DNA from: Thermothelomyces thermophilus ATCC 42464 | Taxonomy: Eukaryota; Ascomycota; Sordariomycetes; Sordariales; Chaetomiaceae | Reading direction: 5' to 3' | DNA: 64,000 nucleotides | Assembly: GCF_000226095.1 (NCBI RefSeq) | Contig: NC_016474.1 | Coordinates: 2,604,001 to 2,668,000, forward strand | Part shown: piece by piece, positions 24,723-35,382 of the stretch | Layout of the letters: each line of letters begins with the position of its first letter | How positions within the stretch are numbered: the first letter of the stretch is position 1 | Notes under the pieces: generated by a model | Told to the model about the DNA's origin: nothing | Seen by the model: only the letters and a program-made list of their open reading frames with translations | Databases searched by the model: none | Position numbers and translations under genes: made by a program

Positions 24723-26181
24723 GAGTGTGTTGTGTTGCTCGGTCGGTGTGGTCTGAGCTCGGGTGTGTGTTTTTCCAATGGCGGCGGCGACGTGGATTTG
24801 GTTTCTACGGAAGTGTTGCATCAAGGGGTGGTGTTATTACGTTGCACTTATTTTTTTATATTTTTTTTTTTTTTTTGGGTCGATTGGCATCAAGCAAGGC
24901 GTTGCGCGGTTCCTTTGAGAGGGGGTATTGTTATTTTTTTTTTTTTTTTTTGGAAGTCAGACAAAACATGCACGGCATTGCTTTAGAACGAGGTTGGTGG
25001 ACTTGGCGGTTGAAGGAAGAAAGACGCGCTGCTTGAGACTTGATTGTTATTGGGGATTTGCATCATTTAATACAAAAGCATCGTGCCAACGCACAACGTT
25101 CTTGTCTGCTGTATCACTTATCGACTGGGTGGCTGATGCCAGTTCAATTCAAGCTTGTCTAATTAGTTGATCGAAGCATTCGGTATGATCAATGTCCTCT
25201 CTTCTGTTCGATTCATAGACTTATTCCTCACTTTAGCCCTGGATCCCAGGGAACTCGATGCTGTTTCGGGAACATCGATTCGAGAGATATTCTTCTGTAG
25301 CATCCGAGGCCGGCCAGCTCTGCTGGGGATATCAACAGAAACAGATTGATAATGATAAGACTATTATATTATTACCGCGCGGCTGTTTCAGCAGCCTCTC
25401 GTGTGTTCGGGGTTAATTAGGCATGGCATGGTTCTATCAGTTGTTCCATTGAGAAAGACTGTCAGCACGAAAGGAAAGACACATACAAGCATTTTGGTAT
25501 TCACTAAATGTAAATTTTTCTGCGATGAACAATCGCTTTCCTGGTCGCTTACTGTGGTGTCTTTACCATTCGCCCTCTCCGGTGAGCTTCTGTTTAAATA
25601 CCAAGGCATTAATTAATTAATAATTAGTTGTTACAAAAGTATTCATTCCGCTGTCGGCCTGAGATTGTTGAACTTGTCGCTCGCTCGCCATCTTAGGGTC
25701 CCTCGATTTTTGTTCCATTTAGACAAGTCAAAGAGTAGGTAGGCTCACGGCAGCTTTTCAATGCCCGCATCGCCATCCACATCACCCCTTCCCGACCGCG
25801 CCTTCCAACATGAGCCGTCATTCGATTTCCCCCCCGGCCATACAAGACCAGGGGAAAACATCTTTCCGAGCAATGCCGACTGGAAGCTGCGATGCGAGGC
25901 TGCCACCTAATCATGTCTGGCGGCAGCGAAAAAACGGTCTTATTGCGCCTAATTCTCCTGCTCCGTGTTTGACCTTGTTCTTTCGGGGTCTTCTATGGAA
26001 CCTCGGGCTCGCGGAGAGACGGCCTAATTAATTATTACTTTCAAGGCACCCTCTCCCCCAATCTCCGCATAGTAAGATAAATGATATCTATTTCAACCGA
26101 AAGAACTCGTAACTCTTCTCATGTTGACGCTCAGCTCTCTTTCTTCTAGGTCTACTTAATACCTCCCTCTCGCCATCTCCA
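24723..26181. other. Convergent intergenic region, T tracts and AT-rich core
   Basis: Two long T tracts (about 24850-24877 and 24930-24951) lie just after EDC3 and may mark 3' ends. The stretch 25040-25700 is AT-rich with TAATTAATTA runs near 25608-25630. No recognisable element or gene; possibly an old RIP-altered remnant. Confidence 0.5.
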
Positions 26182-27330
26182 TCATCCTCCCACCCCGTCG
26201 ACCCAGACGACCACGTTCTCGGGCACATCCCTCTCCCGGAAGAAGGCCCTCACCTCCTCGTCCGAGTAGCGCAGGCTGAAATGGATCAGCACGAACACGG
26301 TGTCCGGGGACCGCCGCACGACGGGGTCCAGGTCCGACCAGATGGTGTGGCGCGTCCTGTCGGCCTGGTCGCGGTGCTCCTCCCACAGGAAGCTGCACTC
26401 GGTGATGACGACCCGGACACCGCCGGCGCCACTACCACTACCACCGCCGCCACCAAGCCACTCGGGCCCGCTCGCGAGCACCGAGGCCGTCGTGTCCCCC
26501 AGGAAGGCGAAGACGGGCGTCGCCACGGGCGCCGTGATCTCTACGCCCCGCTCCTGCCGCAGCGCCCGCAGCTCCGCGCCCGCCAGCCCGCGGTACTCGG
26601 GCTTGAGCTTGGGCGTCACGGCGCTGAAGACGTAGCCCAGGCACGGCACCGTGTGGTCGCACGCAAACGCCGTCGCCGTGTAGGTCTGCGGGGCCGCCAG
26701 CCGCGCCAGCGTCACGGTGCTGCCTGGCCGGAGCGGGTGGGTTCTGTGGGTGCGTAGGAGGGGGTGGATGCCGTCGTCGTCGTCGGCGGCGGCGTCGTCG
26801 TCTCCTGCGTCCTGTTGCTGTTCTTGGGCAGGGCTATCATCATCCTCTATTAATACGTCGGCTTGTGACGACGGGTCGTGTCTTGCCACCCCGTCTTCAG
26901 CGTCCGGGCTAGAGGGTTCGCCCCCCTTCTTGTTGTTGATGTACTTTTGGAGATACGGAGACGTGCTTTCTGGGGGCCAGATGCCCCCGCCCTCGTTCAG
27001 CATGGTCTTGGCGTTGATGAAGCCGTCCAGGGCGTCCTTCATCTCGGCCGGGCAATAGATGTCCGGCGGGTCGCTCCGCTTGACAAAGGCCGGCGTGAGG
27101 AGGGTGTGATCGCTGTGGCCGTGCGTCAAGAAGATGTGCTTGGGCCGGAGGTTATTGACGACCAGGCCGGCGTCGAGAAGGAGGTTGAGCTGAGGGATGA
27201 CGAATGACGTGTGCCATGCTGCGCGGGACCGGCCCGTGAGCGTAAGATTGTGGTACGGCTTTGGGAAGCGCCATTCCAGGATGTCGGACCGCGGAGACTG
27301 CGGAAGAGGCGTGGCGAAGTTCGCTGGCAT
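26182..27330 (-). CDS. RNase Z-like metallo-beta-lactamase-fold hydrolase
   Basis: Single-exon protein of 382 residues of the metallo-beta-lactamase/tRNase Z group, which removes 3' trailers from tRNA precursors. The metal site HxHxDH is seen as THGHSDHT at about residues 69-76, near the N terminus as in short-form enzymes. Later motifs fit RNase Z rather than other branches: FLGDTTASV (Asp ligand), a TECSF-type motif IV, HTIWSDL (His) and IHFSLRY, the counterpart of the HFSxRY motif V. An acidic low-complexity insert (about 150-195, Asp/Gln-rich) and a Gly/Ser run near 300 are unusual. The classical flexible-arm exosite is not obvious, so this may belong to the divergent kinetoplast/fungal-type branch. 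The long ELAC2-type tRNase Z would be encoded elsewhere; substrate is inferred only from the family. Confidence 0.75.
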   Translation of the reverse strand: MPANFATPLPQSPRSDILEWRFPKPYHNLTLTGRSRAAWHTSFVIPQLNLLLDAGLVVNNLRPKHIFLTHGHSDHTLLTPAFVKRSDPPDIYCPAEMKDALDGFINAKTMLNEGGGIWPPESTSPYLQKYINNKKGGEPSSPDAEDGVARHDPSSQADVLIEDDDSPAQEQQQDAGDDDAAADDDDGIHPLLRTHRTHPLRPGSTVTLARLAAPQTYTATAFACDHTVPCLGYVFSAVTPKLKPEYRGLAGAELRALRQERGVEITAPVATPVFAFLGDTTASVLASGPEWLGGGGGSGSGAGGVRVVITECSFLWEEHRDQADRTRHTIWSDLDPVVRRSPDTVFVLIHFSLRYSDEEVRAFFRERDVPENVVVWVDGVGG

Positions 27331-27891
27331 AATTATTCTTGGCGTCCGGCGGGCGCTGGCTGACCCGGCGATGGTGTTAAATTAAACTAAATTATTTACA
27401 ATAGCAGGAGCAAAGGTCTCTCTCATTTAGGTTAGGAAACTGTAACAGTTAGCGGCAAAACATCGGATCGATCGGAGCAATTGGAGAAATGGTTGTTTGT
27501 TGATTTTAATTAATGAGAACGAAAATGGCTTATATACTCCGGATGTCTAATTACGTGCTTTTCCTCCGTCGCCGGGTCAGTTACCTTAGATAATTATTAT
27601 TATACAGGTCGGACTCCCAACACATTAACAAGTTTTACCCGTGTCAATGAATCGATGAATCAACCTTCTTGCCGCTGTAGAACCCCGAGCTAATACTGAA
27701 CCAACCTTGCAGCAAAATCAAACAATGATTGCAAGAATGATGCAGCATCACTGTTTGGTCACACTTCACGTTTCCGAGTCCTCGCCAGCGTGACCTGGAA
27801 GTCAGAACTGCACGCTGCTGATAGTCTATTCTAGTCTACCACGATCACGGCTCAGGTCCTATTTCACTCGAGGTTGCGCCCACTGCCCGCT
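27331..27891. other. Intergenic, AT-rich
   Basis: Promoter of the RNase Z-like gene and 3' flank of the methionyl-tRNA synthetase gene, both on the minus strand. AT-rich near 27370-27620 with TTAAT runs. No gene is supported. Confidence 0.6.
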
Positions 27892-30426
27892 TCAATTCTT
27901 GTCGGTGGCCTCGGCCTGTTCATTTGGTTTCGTCTCAGACTCGGAAGCCTGGTTACCCGGAGCAGGGCGGATAGGCAATGTTGAGGTCTCCCCCTGGGCC
28001 GCGGCCGCCTGAGCAGCCTGGGCGGCTTTCTTAAGCTTCTTCTTCTCCTTCTCCTTTTCTCTCGCCGCCTTTCTGGCTGCGGCCTTCTCCGCCTCGATCT
28101 GCTTCTGCTTGCGAAGCTCCTCGCCGCCGAATGCCTCACGCCACTCCTCGATCTTCGCTGCGGGGATGTTGGAAAACAATAGCTCGGGCGTGCCGATCGC
28201 GTGGCCCGGCTTCAGAGCATCCGCTTCCCAGGTGTCCGGGATCCGTGCCGGGACTGTCTCCCCATCGGACCCCTTGATCCCAAGTTGCCTGAGGATAGAC
28301 TGCGCCTTTTCGGGCATGTAGGGCGAGAGAACCTGGGCCAGAAGGTGGAGGTGGTTGAGCGCAAGGCCGATCACAGCACGGCAGCGGTCGGGCTCCTCGG
28401 CAATGAGCTGATTGCTGAGCTTGTTGTCCTGGAGCAGCTTGTTGCCAAGCGCAGAGATACTAGTTTCGTCGTCAGCTGTGCCCTTGTTATCCAAGGAAGG
28501 AAGGATGGAAATACCTCATGACAGTGGCCAAGCCTGCCCTCAACTTCACAGCCTTGAGGTCGGTGACATAGTCTTGAAGGAGCTTGTTCACTTCTTGTTT
28601 GTGTTGGAGGAGGGCGGGGAATTTTGAGAGGTCGTACTCGGGCACGACACCTTCCAGCTTGGCCTGGCAGAATTTGACGACACGCTGGCACAGATTACCC
28701 AGGTTCTTGAGCAAATCGTTGTTGTTTGCATCGACAAACTCCCTAGCAGAATCGAAAGTTAGCAGGAGTTCAAGGAAAGGCGCAGGGAGCATGGGTGCAA
28801 CTCACTCCCATTTGAATTCCGAGTCGCTGGTTTCTGGCCGCCTTGACAAGAGGTAGTATCTCCAGATGTCGGGGTCGATGCCAGTCTCACGAGCGTTATT
28901 GCCGAAGACACCGACGCCCTTCGACTTGCTGAACTTGCCGCCCTCGTAGTTGAGGTACTCAGCCGTGGACAGAGTCTTGAGTTTTGTCCAGTTCTCCCTC
29001 GTACCGATCTGGGAGGCGGGGAAGATGATGGTATGGAACCTATGCGCTAGCCGTGAGAAAAACGAGGTCTCGCTCAGGTCAGAAAAACCACAACCAACTT
29101 ACGGAACATTGTCCTTCCCCATGAACTGGTAAAGGGACACTTCATCCGGATTCTTCCACCACTTCTCCCAGTTTTTGCCCTCCAGATTACCCGCATCGGT
29201 GTACGTTTTGGTAATCGAGGGGTAGCCGACTGCGCAGAGTCAGCGATTGCCACTGGAAGGGGCGAGGCGGGACAACATACTGCAAGCATCGAACCAGACA
29301 TAGAAGACTTTCTTAGCGTAGTCCTCGTCAGACAGACCCTCGAGGCCGTCGGGGACTTTGCGACGCAGGTTAGTTATTCGCACAATGCTGCCGTGTTGAA
29401 AAAGGGCAAACGACGTACTCGGAACACCCCATTTGAGGTCTCTTGTGATACCACGGGGCTTGAGACCCTGGTCCAGCCAAGAGTGGGTGATAGAAACACA
29501 ATTCGCGCTCCACCCCTTCTCGACCGCCTGGAGCCATTTCTCAAGCTCAGGCTGGAGGGCGTCGAGGCGAAGGTAGAGATGCTTAGTCTTGCGCCTTTCA
29601 GGGGCGGTACCGTCGAGCTTGCACCTCGGGTTGATCAGCCAACCGGTCGCTTTGGTCTCCTGGTTTCCCGAGGCGTCCCTGTCCGGCTCGAGGGGGTCGA
29701 GGAGGTTGCCACAGGCGTCGCACTATTCAAGAGATTAGCGGCTGAGAGCACCGATGAGTCACCAAGATGCTCCAAACCTGGTCGCCACGAGCACCCTTGT
29801 CGTGGCAGATGCTGCACTCGCCCTCGACGTAACGGTCCGCCAGGAAGGATGAGTGAGTCGGGCAGTAAGCCTGCGTGGTCTCGCGCTCCTCGATGAAGCC
29901 GTTCTTCCAGAGGCGGGAGAAAATGTCCTGGACGATCGCGGTGTGCTCGTCCGTGGGAGTGCGACCAAAGACGTCAAAGTCGATCCTGAACCAGTCGTAG
30001 ATCTCCTTATGGATGGCGTGATACTTGGCACACAGCGTGGCCGGATCCACCCCCTCGGAGAGCGCCTTGGTCTCTGTTGCGGTGCCATACTCATCTGAAC
30101 CGCACACAAAAATCGTTGGGAGACCCCTCGCGCGGCAAAACCTGACGAAGACGTCGGCGGACTAGTGGGAAGTGGTCAGTGATAAAGCGACTAACTAAGG
30201 CAGAAATGCCCCGACATGGCGAGAACAGGGGGCTCTTTTTTTTTTTTTTTTCTGGGCTCGCCATGAGCGGGATACAGAGAGAGTTTGTGAGTGAGTGAGG
30301 ATTTACCAGAACACTGCCGATGATGTTGCCCAAGTGCGGCACGTTGTTGACGTAGGGCAGAGCGCTGGTGACGAGAATATTCTCTTTCCCCGGCTGGGGA
30401 AGAATCGGCTCTCGGCGCGTGCCCAT
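27892..30426 (-). CDS. MES1: Methionyl-tRNA synthetase, cytosolic
   Basis: Class I synthetase that charges tRNA-Met with methionine in the cytosol. Eight exons, read right to left: 30307-30426, 29778-30161, 29419-29722, 29281-29355, 29103-29229, 28806-29039, 28515-28742, 27892-28459; they close in frame to 679 residues. The HIGH signature appears as PHLGN ([11 protein letters not shown]), the zinc-knuckle domain as [19 protein letters not shown] spanning intron 2, the WFDA active-site block spans intron 4, and KMSKS appears as KFSKS. An anticodon-binding helical domain follows. The C terminus is a Lys/Ala-rich coiled-coil-like tail (about 580-650) in place of the yeast GST-like domain or an EMAPII-type tRNA-binding domain. 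Seven introns is many for this locus. The second donor is GTTTGG, non-ideal but the only one that keeps the zinc motif. Confidence 0.95.
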
Positions 30427-30844
30427 CTTGAACTGCCAGGCTGCTCTCTCCGGTTCTCCTATGTGGTAAGGAAATCGAGGGGTCCTGTCTGGCTCAAAGT
30501 TCAGGTGGTCGCCAATCCCGCCAGAGATTATTGGGGAAGGTGGGGTGAGTCATGGAGCCCCGATACCGGTTAAACCCCGGAGTTCTCTCCAAAAGTCTAG
30601 AATGCCCCGCCCTCAGAACGCAATCTGAAGGGTTTCGGGCGTCAACGGCAACTCACTAGAGTGCAAATACACGAGCGCATCCGCACATCTATCTCTAGCC
30701 ATGCACGGGAATAAATAAATAAATAAAGATAAAAACAATGTTAAATAAGAAATATGAATGATAAAGATATAGACCGTACAAGTAACCCAAAAAAACAATC
30801 AGCTCTGTTTTAGCTCATACGCGACGCGCCTCTTGTGATTAATT

Positions 30845-30906
30845 AAGTGTTCAACATTCAATGTTGACATGTATTTAGACAACACTTCTAAGTGCCTCCG
30901 GCACTT
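30845..30906. repeat. Nested hairpins
   Basis: TCAACATT-C-AATGTTGA at 30851-30867 sits inside an outer pair AAGTGTT/AACACTT (30845-30851 and 30881-30887), followed at once by AAGTGCC-TCC-GGCACTT at 30890-30906. All stems are perfect. Confidence 0.7.
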
Positions 30907-30992
30907 GAGAACAATCAACGCATTTTATCACCACTTCTGAAGGCCCTTACCACTGGTCCAGGAGTGCCGCCCACGCGCGAATACTGCTGTGG

Positions 30993-31064
30993 TGTCGTGC
31001 TATTGCAGCCTTCTGAGCTGTAGCCATTGCAGCCTCCGAGCTGTAGCACAATGGCACGACACTC
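30993..31064. repeat. Two 23-24-bp tandem units enclosed by an inverted repeat
   Basis: Two adjacent copies of ATTGCAGCC...GAGCTGTAGC (31003-31025 and 31027-31048, one base shorter in the second) lie between GTGTCGTGCTATTG and CAATGGCACGACAC, which pair with a single mismatch. Confidence 0.7.
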
Positions 31065-32077
31065 ATCTAGGCTCTTGTCATTGGCGAGGTAACGGCCACT
31101 GCCCAATCTTTGGCGACAAGAGGCAGGATGGCCTGAAACAAGACAATCTGGGTCCAGGGTTGGACGCGACAGCAATCTTAGATATCGCGATAGGTAATTG
31201 TCCTGCTACTAGGCAATTACTCGCCGGGGTTCCCTTCTGATGGAATATGGGGGTGGTAAATGGGTGCCTGTACCTGGCCCTGCAGCCCGGTATAAGAAGA
31301 GGGTGGGCACAAAGAGGGCTCCACCCCACAAAGCCAGGACCCACAAAGGCTTATCTAATCTAACCTTACATGAAAGACGCGTCCGCAGACACGTACTGCA
31401 TCACCTTCCCTTATTATTATTTATGATTCTCGAGGAACCACAACATCTTCTGCTATTTCCGCCCCCTTCAGCTTCAGAATCTGCAAAAATTTTAGGATGG
31501 CTGTGTAAGCTATCCGTCGATTTCGACGAGGAAATCTGCAGTTATGGCGACCTCCCCTCCCGGATAATTAAAGGATAAAATTATTAATTACCTCCTGTCG
31601 AGCTCGCTCTGTTAATTAATACACGACTAAGTCACGAGGAGAACGGAATAAGACTGGTAGCAGATCTTACGTTTTGTAGAAAGGTGGAAGGTGAGCTAGG
31701 AAGCAAAGAGCAAAATGAAGTTGCTTTAACTTGAATTTAGAACATGTATCCAAAACTATTAAAATAATAATTAAAAAAAACCACCTTGTATCTATGGTCC
31801 CGTACAACGCTGGGACTGATCTAATATCTAATTAACGCTAAACTCAATACTATATAATTGAAATCATTCAGTACTACGCTTTTATATCCTCGTGCCAGTC
31901 CCCAAAACCAATGATCAAGCACTATTTGATCAATATCTATATCCTCTCATTATATGGATGCTCCTTTTTTCCCGCTGCTTCGCTATTGTCAACTACTCTC
32001 GATGCTTACCGTTCTCTTGGAACATGTAAGAAAATCAAACACCTGACGTGCATCAACCTGCCGAGCGGCCCTGCATG

Positions 32078-33289
32078 CTACTGACAAGCTCCCTCTTCGT
32101 ACGCCCCACTCCACCTCAACCCCCCCATGACCGCGACCACGACCGCGATCCCACCCAACACGGTCGTGCCGCCGTAGATATACGCGTGCTTCCTCCTCAT
32201 CGCAGCCAGCTCTCCGACCCACGTCGACACGGTCGTCAGGCACCCGCAGAACCCATCCTGTATGCCTACCAGGACCTGACACCCGATGGCCAGCCCGGCG
32301 CCGGCGCCCGCCGCCCCGGAGTGCGCAAGGTCCCAGGCGAGGGCCAGCACCCCGGTGCCGGCGACGTTGACGGCGAACGTGCCGAGCGGAAACGCGGGGA
32401 CCCGCCCGTTCAGCCACAGGCTGGCGTAGAACCGCGCCAGGCACCCCAGCGGCGCGAAGACGAGCGAGAGCGTCACCTTGCCGCGCCAGTCCGCGCGCCC
32501 CCGGGGGGGCAGGGCCGACAGGAGGACGGCGCCGAGCCAGCAGCCCCAGCCCAGCAGCAGGGCGAGCCGGTCCAGGAGGCGGTGAACCAGGGCGCGCGGG
32601 ATCGCCGGGGTGAAGGGGGCGAGGGCGGCGGCGAGGTGGGCGCCGAGGTAGAGGGCCGAGAGCGAGAGCGAGACGGTCACGATGGGGACGGCGAGGAGGG
32701 CCAGGAAGGTGTGACCTCCGCTCCTGGGCGGCGGCGCGAGCGGCTGTTCTTGGGAGGAAGAAGAAGAAGTAGACGGGAGGTCGTTGGACAGGGCCAGGAA
32801 GGTGTCGTGCATGAAGGCGGAGAAGGAGGTCAGGGAGCCGCAGAAGCCGGTTGCCAGGCCGATGTAGATCGGTATGGTCTTCTTGAGGGCCGCTTGGGGT
32901 TTCTCGGCGCCAGCGGAGGTCTCTCCATTGTTGGGGGTCGGGTTAAAGGCAGAATGGACCTCGCGGAAGAGCATGTAGTCTTCGGAGAGGAAGCCCATCA
33001 GCAAGCTGCCGGCAAAGTTGGGCCATATGGAGGTGAAGATGACGGGAGTGCCGGCGTATGCCGTGAGAGCCTGAATGCCGAGCCGGGCGAGGGTGCCGAG
33101 GATAGAGAAGAGGATCAGGTAGGAGACAGTGTAGAGCTGGGTCAGCAGCCGGCTCGGAGAGGTCTGGGTCTCGCTAAGATTGCGGTCCGAGTCTGGGCCA
33201 TTCTCGACCTCCGATGTGGGAGGGACTGGAGATTCATGATGCGCTTCGAGCGACGGAGGTACCGTTCCTGAATCATGGGACTGCTCCAT
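32078..33289 (-). CDS. FEX1: Fluoride exporter, fused two-domain CrcB/FEX protein
   Basis: Plasma-membrane fluoride channel that keeps cytosolic fluoride low. One exon, 403 residues. The protein is the eukaryotic FEX form: two CrcB domains fused in one chain, each of about four membrane segments, joined by a linker helix. The pore motif appears twice, as GFCGSLTSFSAF (about 173-184) in domain 1 and GFCGCLTTVSTW (about 354-365) in domain 2; the NFAGSLLMG and NVAGTGVLA blocks carry the conserved Asn of each domain. The first 50 residues are hydrophilic and disordered, and a Ser/Gln-rich loop (about 195-215) lies before the linker. No introns. The first ATG was chosen; the next in-frame ATG would fall inside domain 1. 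Confidence 0.93.
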   Translation of the reverse strand: MEQSHDSGTVPPSLEAHHESPVPPTSEVENGPDSDRNLSETQTSPSRLLTQLYTVSYLILFSILGTLARLGIQALTAYAGTPVIFTSIWPNFAGSLLMGFLSEDYMLFREVHSAFNPTPNNGETSAGAEKPQAALKKTIPIYIGLATGFCGSLTSFSAFMHDTFLALSNDLPSTSSSSSQEQPLAPPPRSGGHTFLALLAVPIVTVSLSLSALYLGAHLAAALAPFTPAIPRALVHRLLDRLALLLGWGCWLGAVLLSALPPRGRADWRGKVTLSLVFAPLGCLARFYASLWLNGRVPAFPLGTFAVNVAGTGVLALAWDLAHSGAAGAGAGLAIGCQVLVGIQDGFCGCLTTVSTWVGELAAMRRKHAYIYGGTTVLGGIAVVVAVMGGLRWSGAYEEGACQ

Positions 33290-34244
33290 TGCATTAACTG
33301 CGAAGCGGTTACCGCAATGTCGACGGAGGTTTCAAGATGGTCCGTCGAAATGCAGCCCCCGGATTCCTCCTCCTGCTCCACGACTCGTCAGGCATCCATT
33401 AATAATCCTCTGATGTCTTCGGCCATATACTCACCGGTCAGGCTTCTCAACCTTTGCAGGAAGAGACGTCCCCGGAAAGGAAAATAAAAGAAAGAATAAC
33501 CGTGATTGTTGAATTGGAGTACAAATACTGATTTCATGTTACAGGAAGTGAAATGCCCAGACCTCAGCGGCGGTCCGAAATGCGATCTTTTTCTTGGCAG
33601 TGGGTCTAGCTCGGCGATCCCCGGCCCACCAATTGCTTATCGCCGGTGGGGTAATTACTTGTGCCCCGCTCTCTCACCGTCATCTCCGTATCGTCAATCG
33701 TCACGCGCAAGGTATGCACGAACGGACAATGCAGTCCCGGTGGTGCCCAAGTTGCGAGCAACTGTCGTAGACTCGGGGGTAGATAAAAGAACCTTTTGTC
33801 TTCACAGTTACCCAGGTTACCCAGAATGTCCGGACCCCACCAGGAGCGAGGGGCGGCCTGCCTGAAACTGGGGGCCACCTTCCCGTATTGACATGGCCAG
33901 GGCCCAATTCGTCTGCGCAACTGCCCGCTCTAGCTTGTCTCGGAGTACGGCGGGCATCATGTGTTCAGCCAAGGAATGCTGTTGCCCTGCGTTCACCTGG
34001 CGAATCAAGCCTCTGCGCTGCGCGACCATTCCGCATAGTTGGATACGGACGTGGAGGTCGAAGAGGGAAGACAGGGATTAGGATTACCTTAGGTACCTTA
34101 TAGGCCTGTAGCTGTAACTTTCGTTGGACCTCAACGACCACCGCTACCTAACTCCCTAGGAACTGCATCTTTTCCCCAACCCCTCTGGCTCCCATCTCTC
34201 GTCTCTCCCCCTTTTCTGTCCCGACACGGCCTCGGACCATCGCA
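33290..34244. other. Divergent promoter region of FEX and FUR1
   Basis: 955 bp between two divergent genes of unrelated pathways. Short GTACC/AGGTACC palindromes near 34090-34105 precede FUR1. No coding sequence or structured RNA is supported. Confidence 0.55.
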
Positions 34245-35159
34245 ATGGCAAACCTACCCGACAACGTCCACGTCTCGCAACATCCCTGCTTGCTCGCGAA
34301 GCTCAGCCAGCTGCGGTCACAGAGCACCCCTCCGAGGGATGTCAAGGGCTTGATACACGATATTGCTCTGATCTTGGGCTGCGAGGCGCTTGCCAAGGAA
34401 CTCAGCAGCACTCCAGGACCGACTGTTCGCCAGCTCCTCTCCTTTGGTTTTCTCTTTCCGAACTCGACCGAGAGTCTGACCTTCTTCGCTCTAGGATGTG
34501 ACACCCCTCGGCTACGAGTTCCAAACCCACCAGCTCGCTCCCGGCAGCGTCTCCTTGGTTCCCATCCTCCGATCCGGCTTGGGCATGATCGAAGGTATAG
34601 TGTACATGATATCCATACCAGACCACCACCACCACCACCCCGCACCATCACCAACCTCTCTTCCCTCCGCGGGCTCTCCCTCGGAGCACCTCCACCAACC
34701 TAGAATAGTCTCAGAGCAGAGCTGTGCTAACCGGGTGATAACCGTACAGCGATCCAAACCCTCCTCCCGAACCCCGTCCCCGTCCACCACCTCGGCCTGT
34801 ACCGCGAGCCGGAGACGCTGCACCCGGTCGAGTACTACAACAACCTGCCGAACCACCTGACCGCCGGCGGCGGGTCCGGCTCCGGCCCCTCGGAGCTGGC
34901 CATTGTCCTGGACCCGGTCATCGCTACGGGCGGGACCTGCGCCGCCGCCATCCAGACGCTGCGGGAGTGGGGCGCGAAGCGCATCATCGTGCTGTCCGTC
35001 CTCGGCGCCGCGTCGGGCGTCAAGGCGGCCGCCGCCGAGTGGCCTGCAGGCGTGGAGATCTGGCTCGCCGGCGTCGACGAGGAGCTGACAGACCGCGGGA
35101 TGCTCAAGCCCGGGCTGGGCGATGTGGGAGACAGGTTGTTCTTGACCATTGGGAAGTGA
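34245..35159 (+). CDS. FUR1: Uracil phosphoribosyltransferase
   Basis: Pyrimidine salvage enzyme: uracil + PRPP gives UMP + pyrophosphate; in fungi it also activates 5-fluorouracil. Exons 34245-34424, 34495-34594 and 34750-35159 give 229 residues, the normal size. Visible blocks are SLVPILRSGLGM (substrate loop), NPVPVHHLGLYREPETL, VEYYNNLP and the PRPP-binding VLDPVIATGGTC (about 145-157), where the family motif is DPxxATGGT; the C terminus KPGLGDVGDRLFLTIGK is conserved. The first donor is GTTCGC, weak, but it is the only GT that keeps the frame and drops an unconserved stretch. A Gly/Ser-rich insert (about 134-142) sits in a variable loop. It converges with the DNA ligase IV gene 223 bp away. 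Confidence 0.92.
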
Positions 35160-35382
35160 CCTTGGTTGTGCTTGGGGCGGGATGGACTATGGGCTGTGCT
35201 TGTCAACCAAGGCTCGGATTGCGTGGCTCTGACACGAGAGATCCCTCCTTACAGGCGAGGTAAGGGACATCTATCTCCCTACGCCGGGACGTATAGTCCA
35301 GACGTATAAAACAAGACGTACATTCCCGCCAAGGGTATCCTACATGTTGTGTTATGTCACGTTCTCGTATCATACAATGCCG

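Larger units (their letters stand above)
30427..32077. other. Gene-free interval rich in hairpins and small repeats
   Basis: Contains nested hairpins at 30845-30906, a tandem repeat enclosed in an inverted repeat at 30993-31064, a GTAATTG/CAATTAC pair at 31194-31220, then AT-rich DNA (31560-31980) with TTAATTAAT runs. No gene is supported; small open frames such as 31240-31578 (+) do not resemble any family. Confidence 0.5.

Noticed and set aside
32048-33271. 407-codon plus-strand frame opposite FEX1
   Set aside because: Arg/Gly/Glu-rich shadow of the membrane protein; no family resemblance.
33290-34244. Possible fluoride-sensing RNA upstream of FEX1
   Set aside because: The known fluoride riboswitch is bacterial/archaeal and I saw no matching structure.
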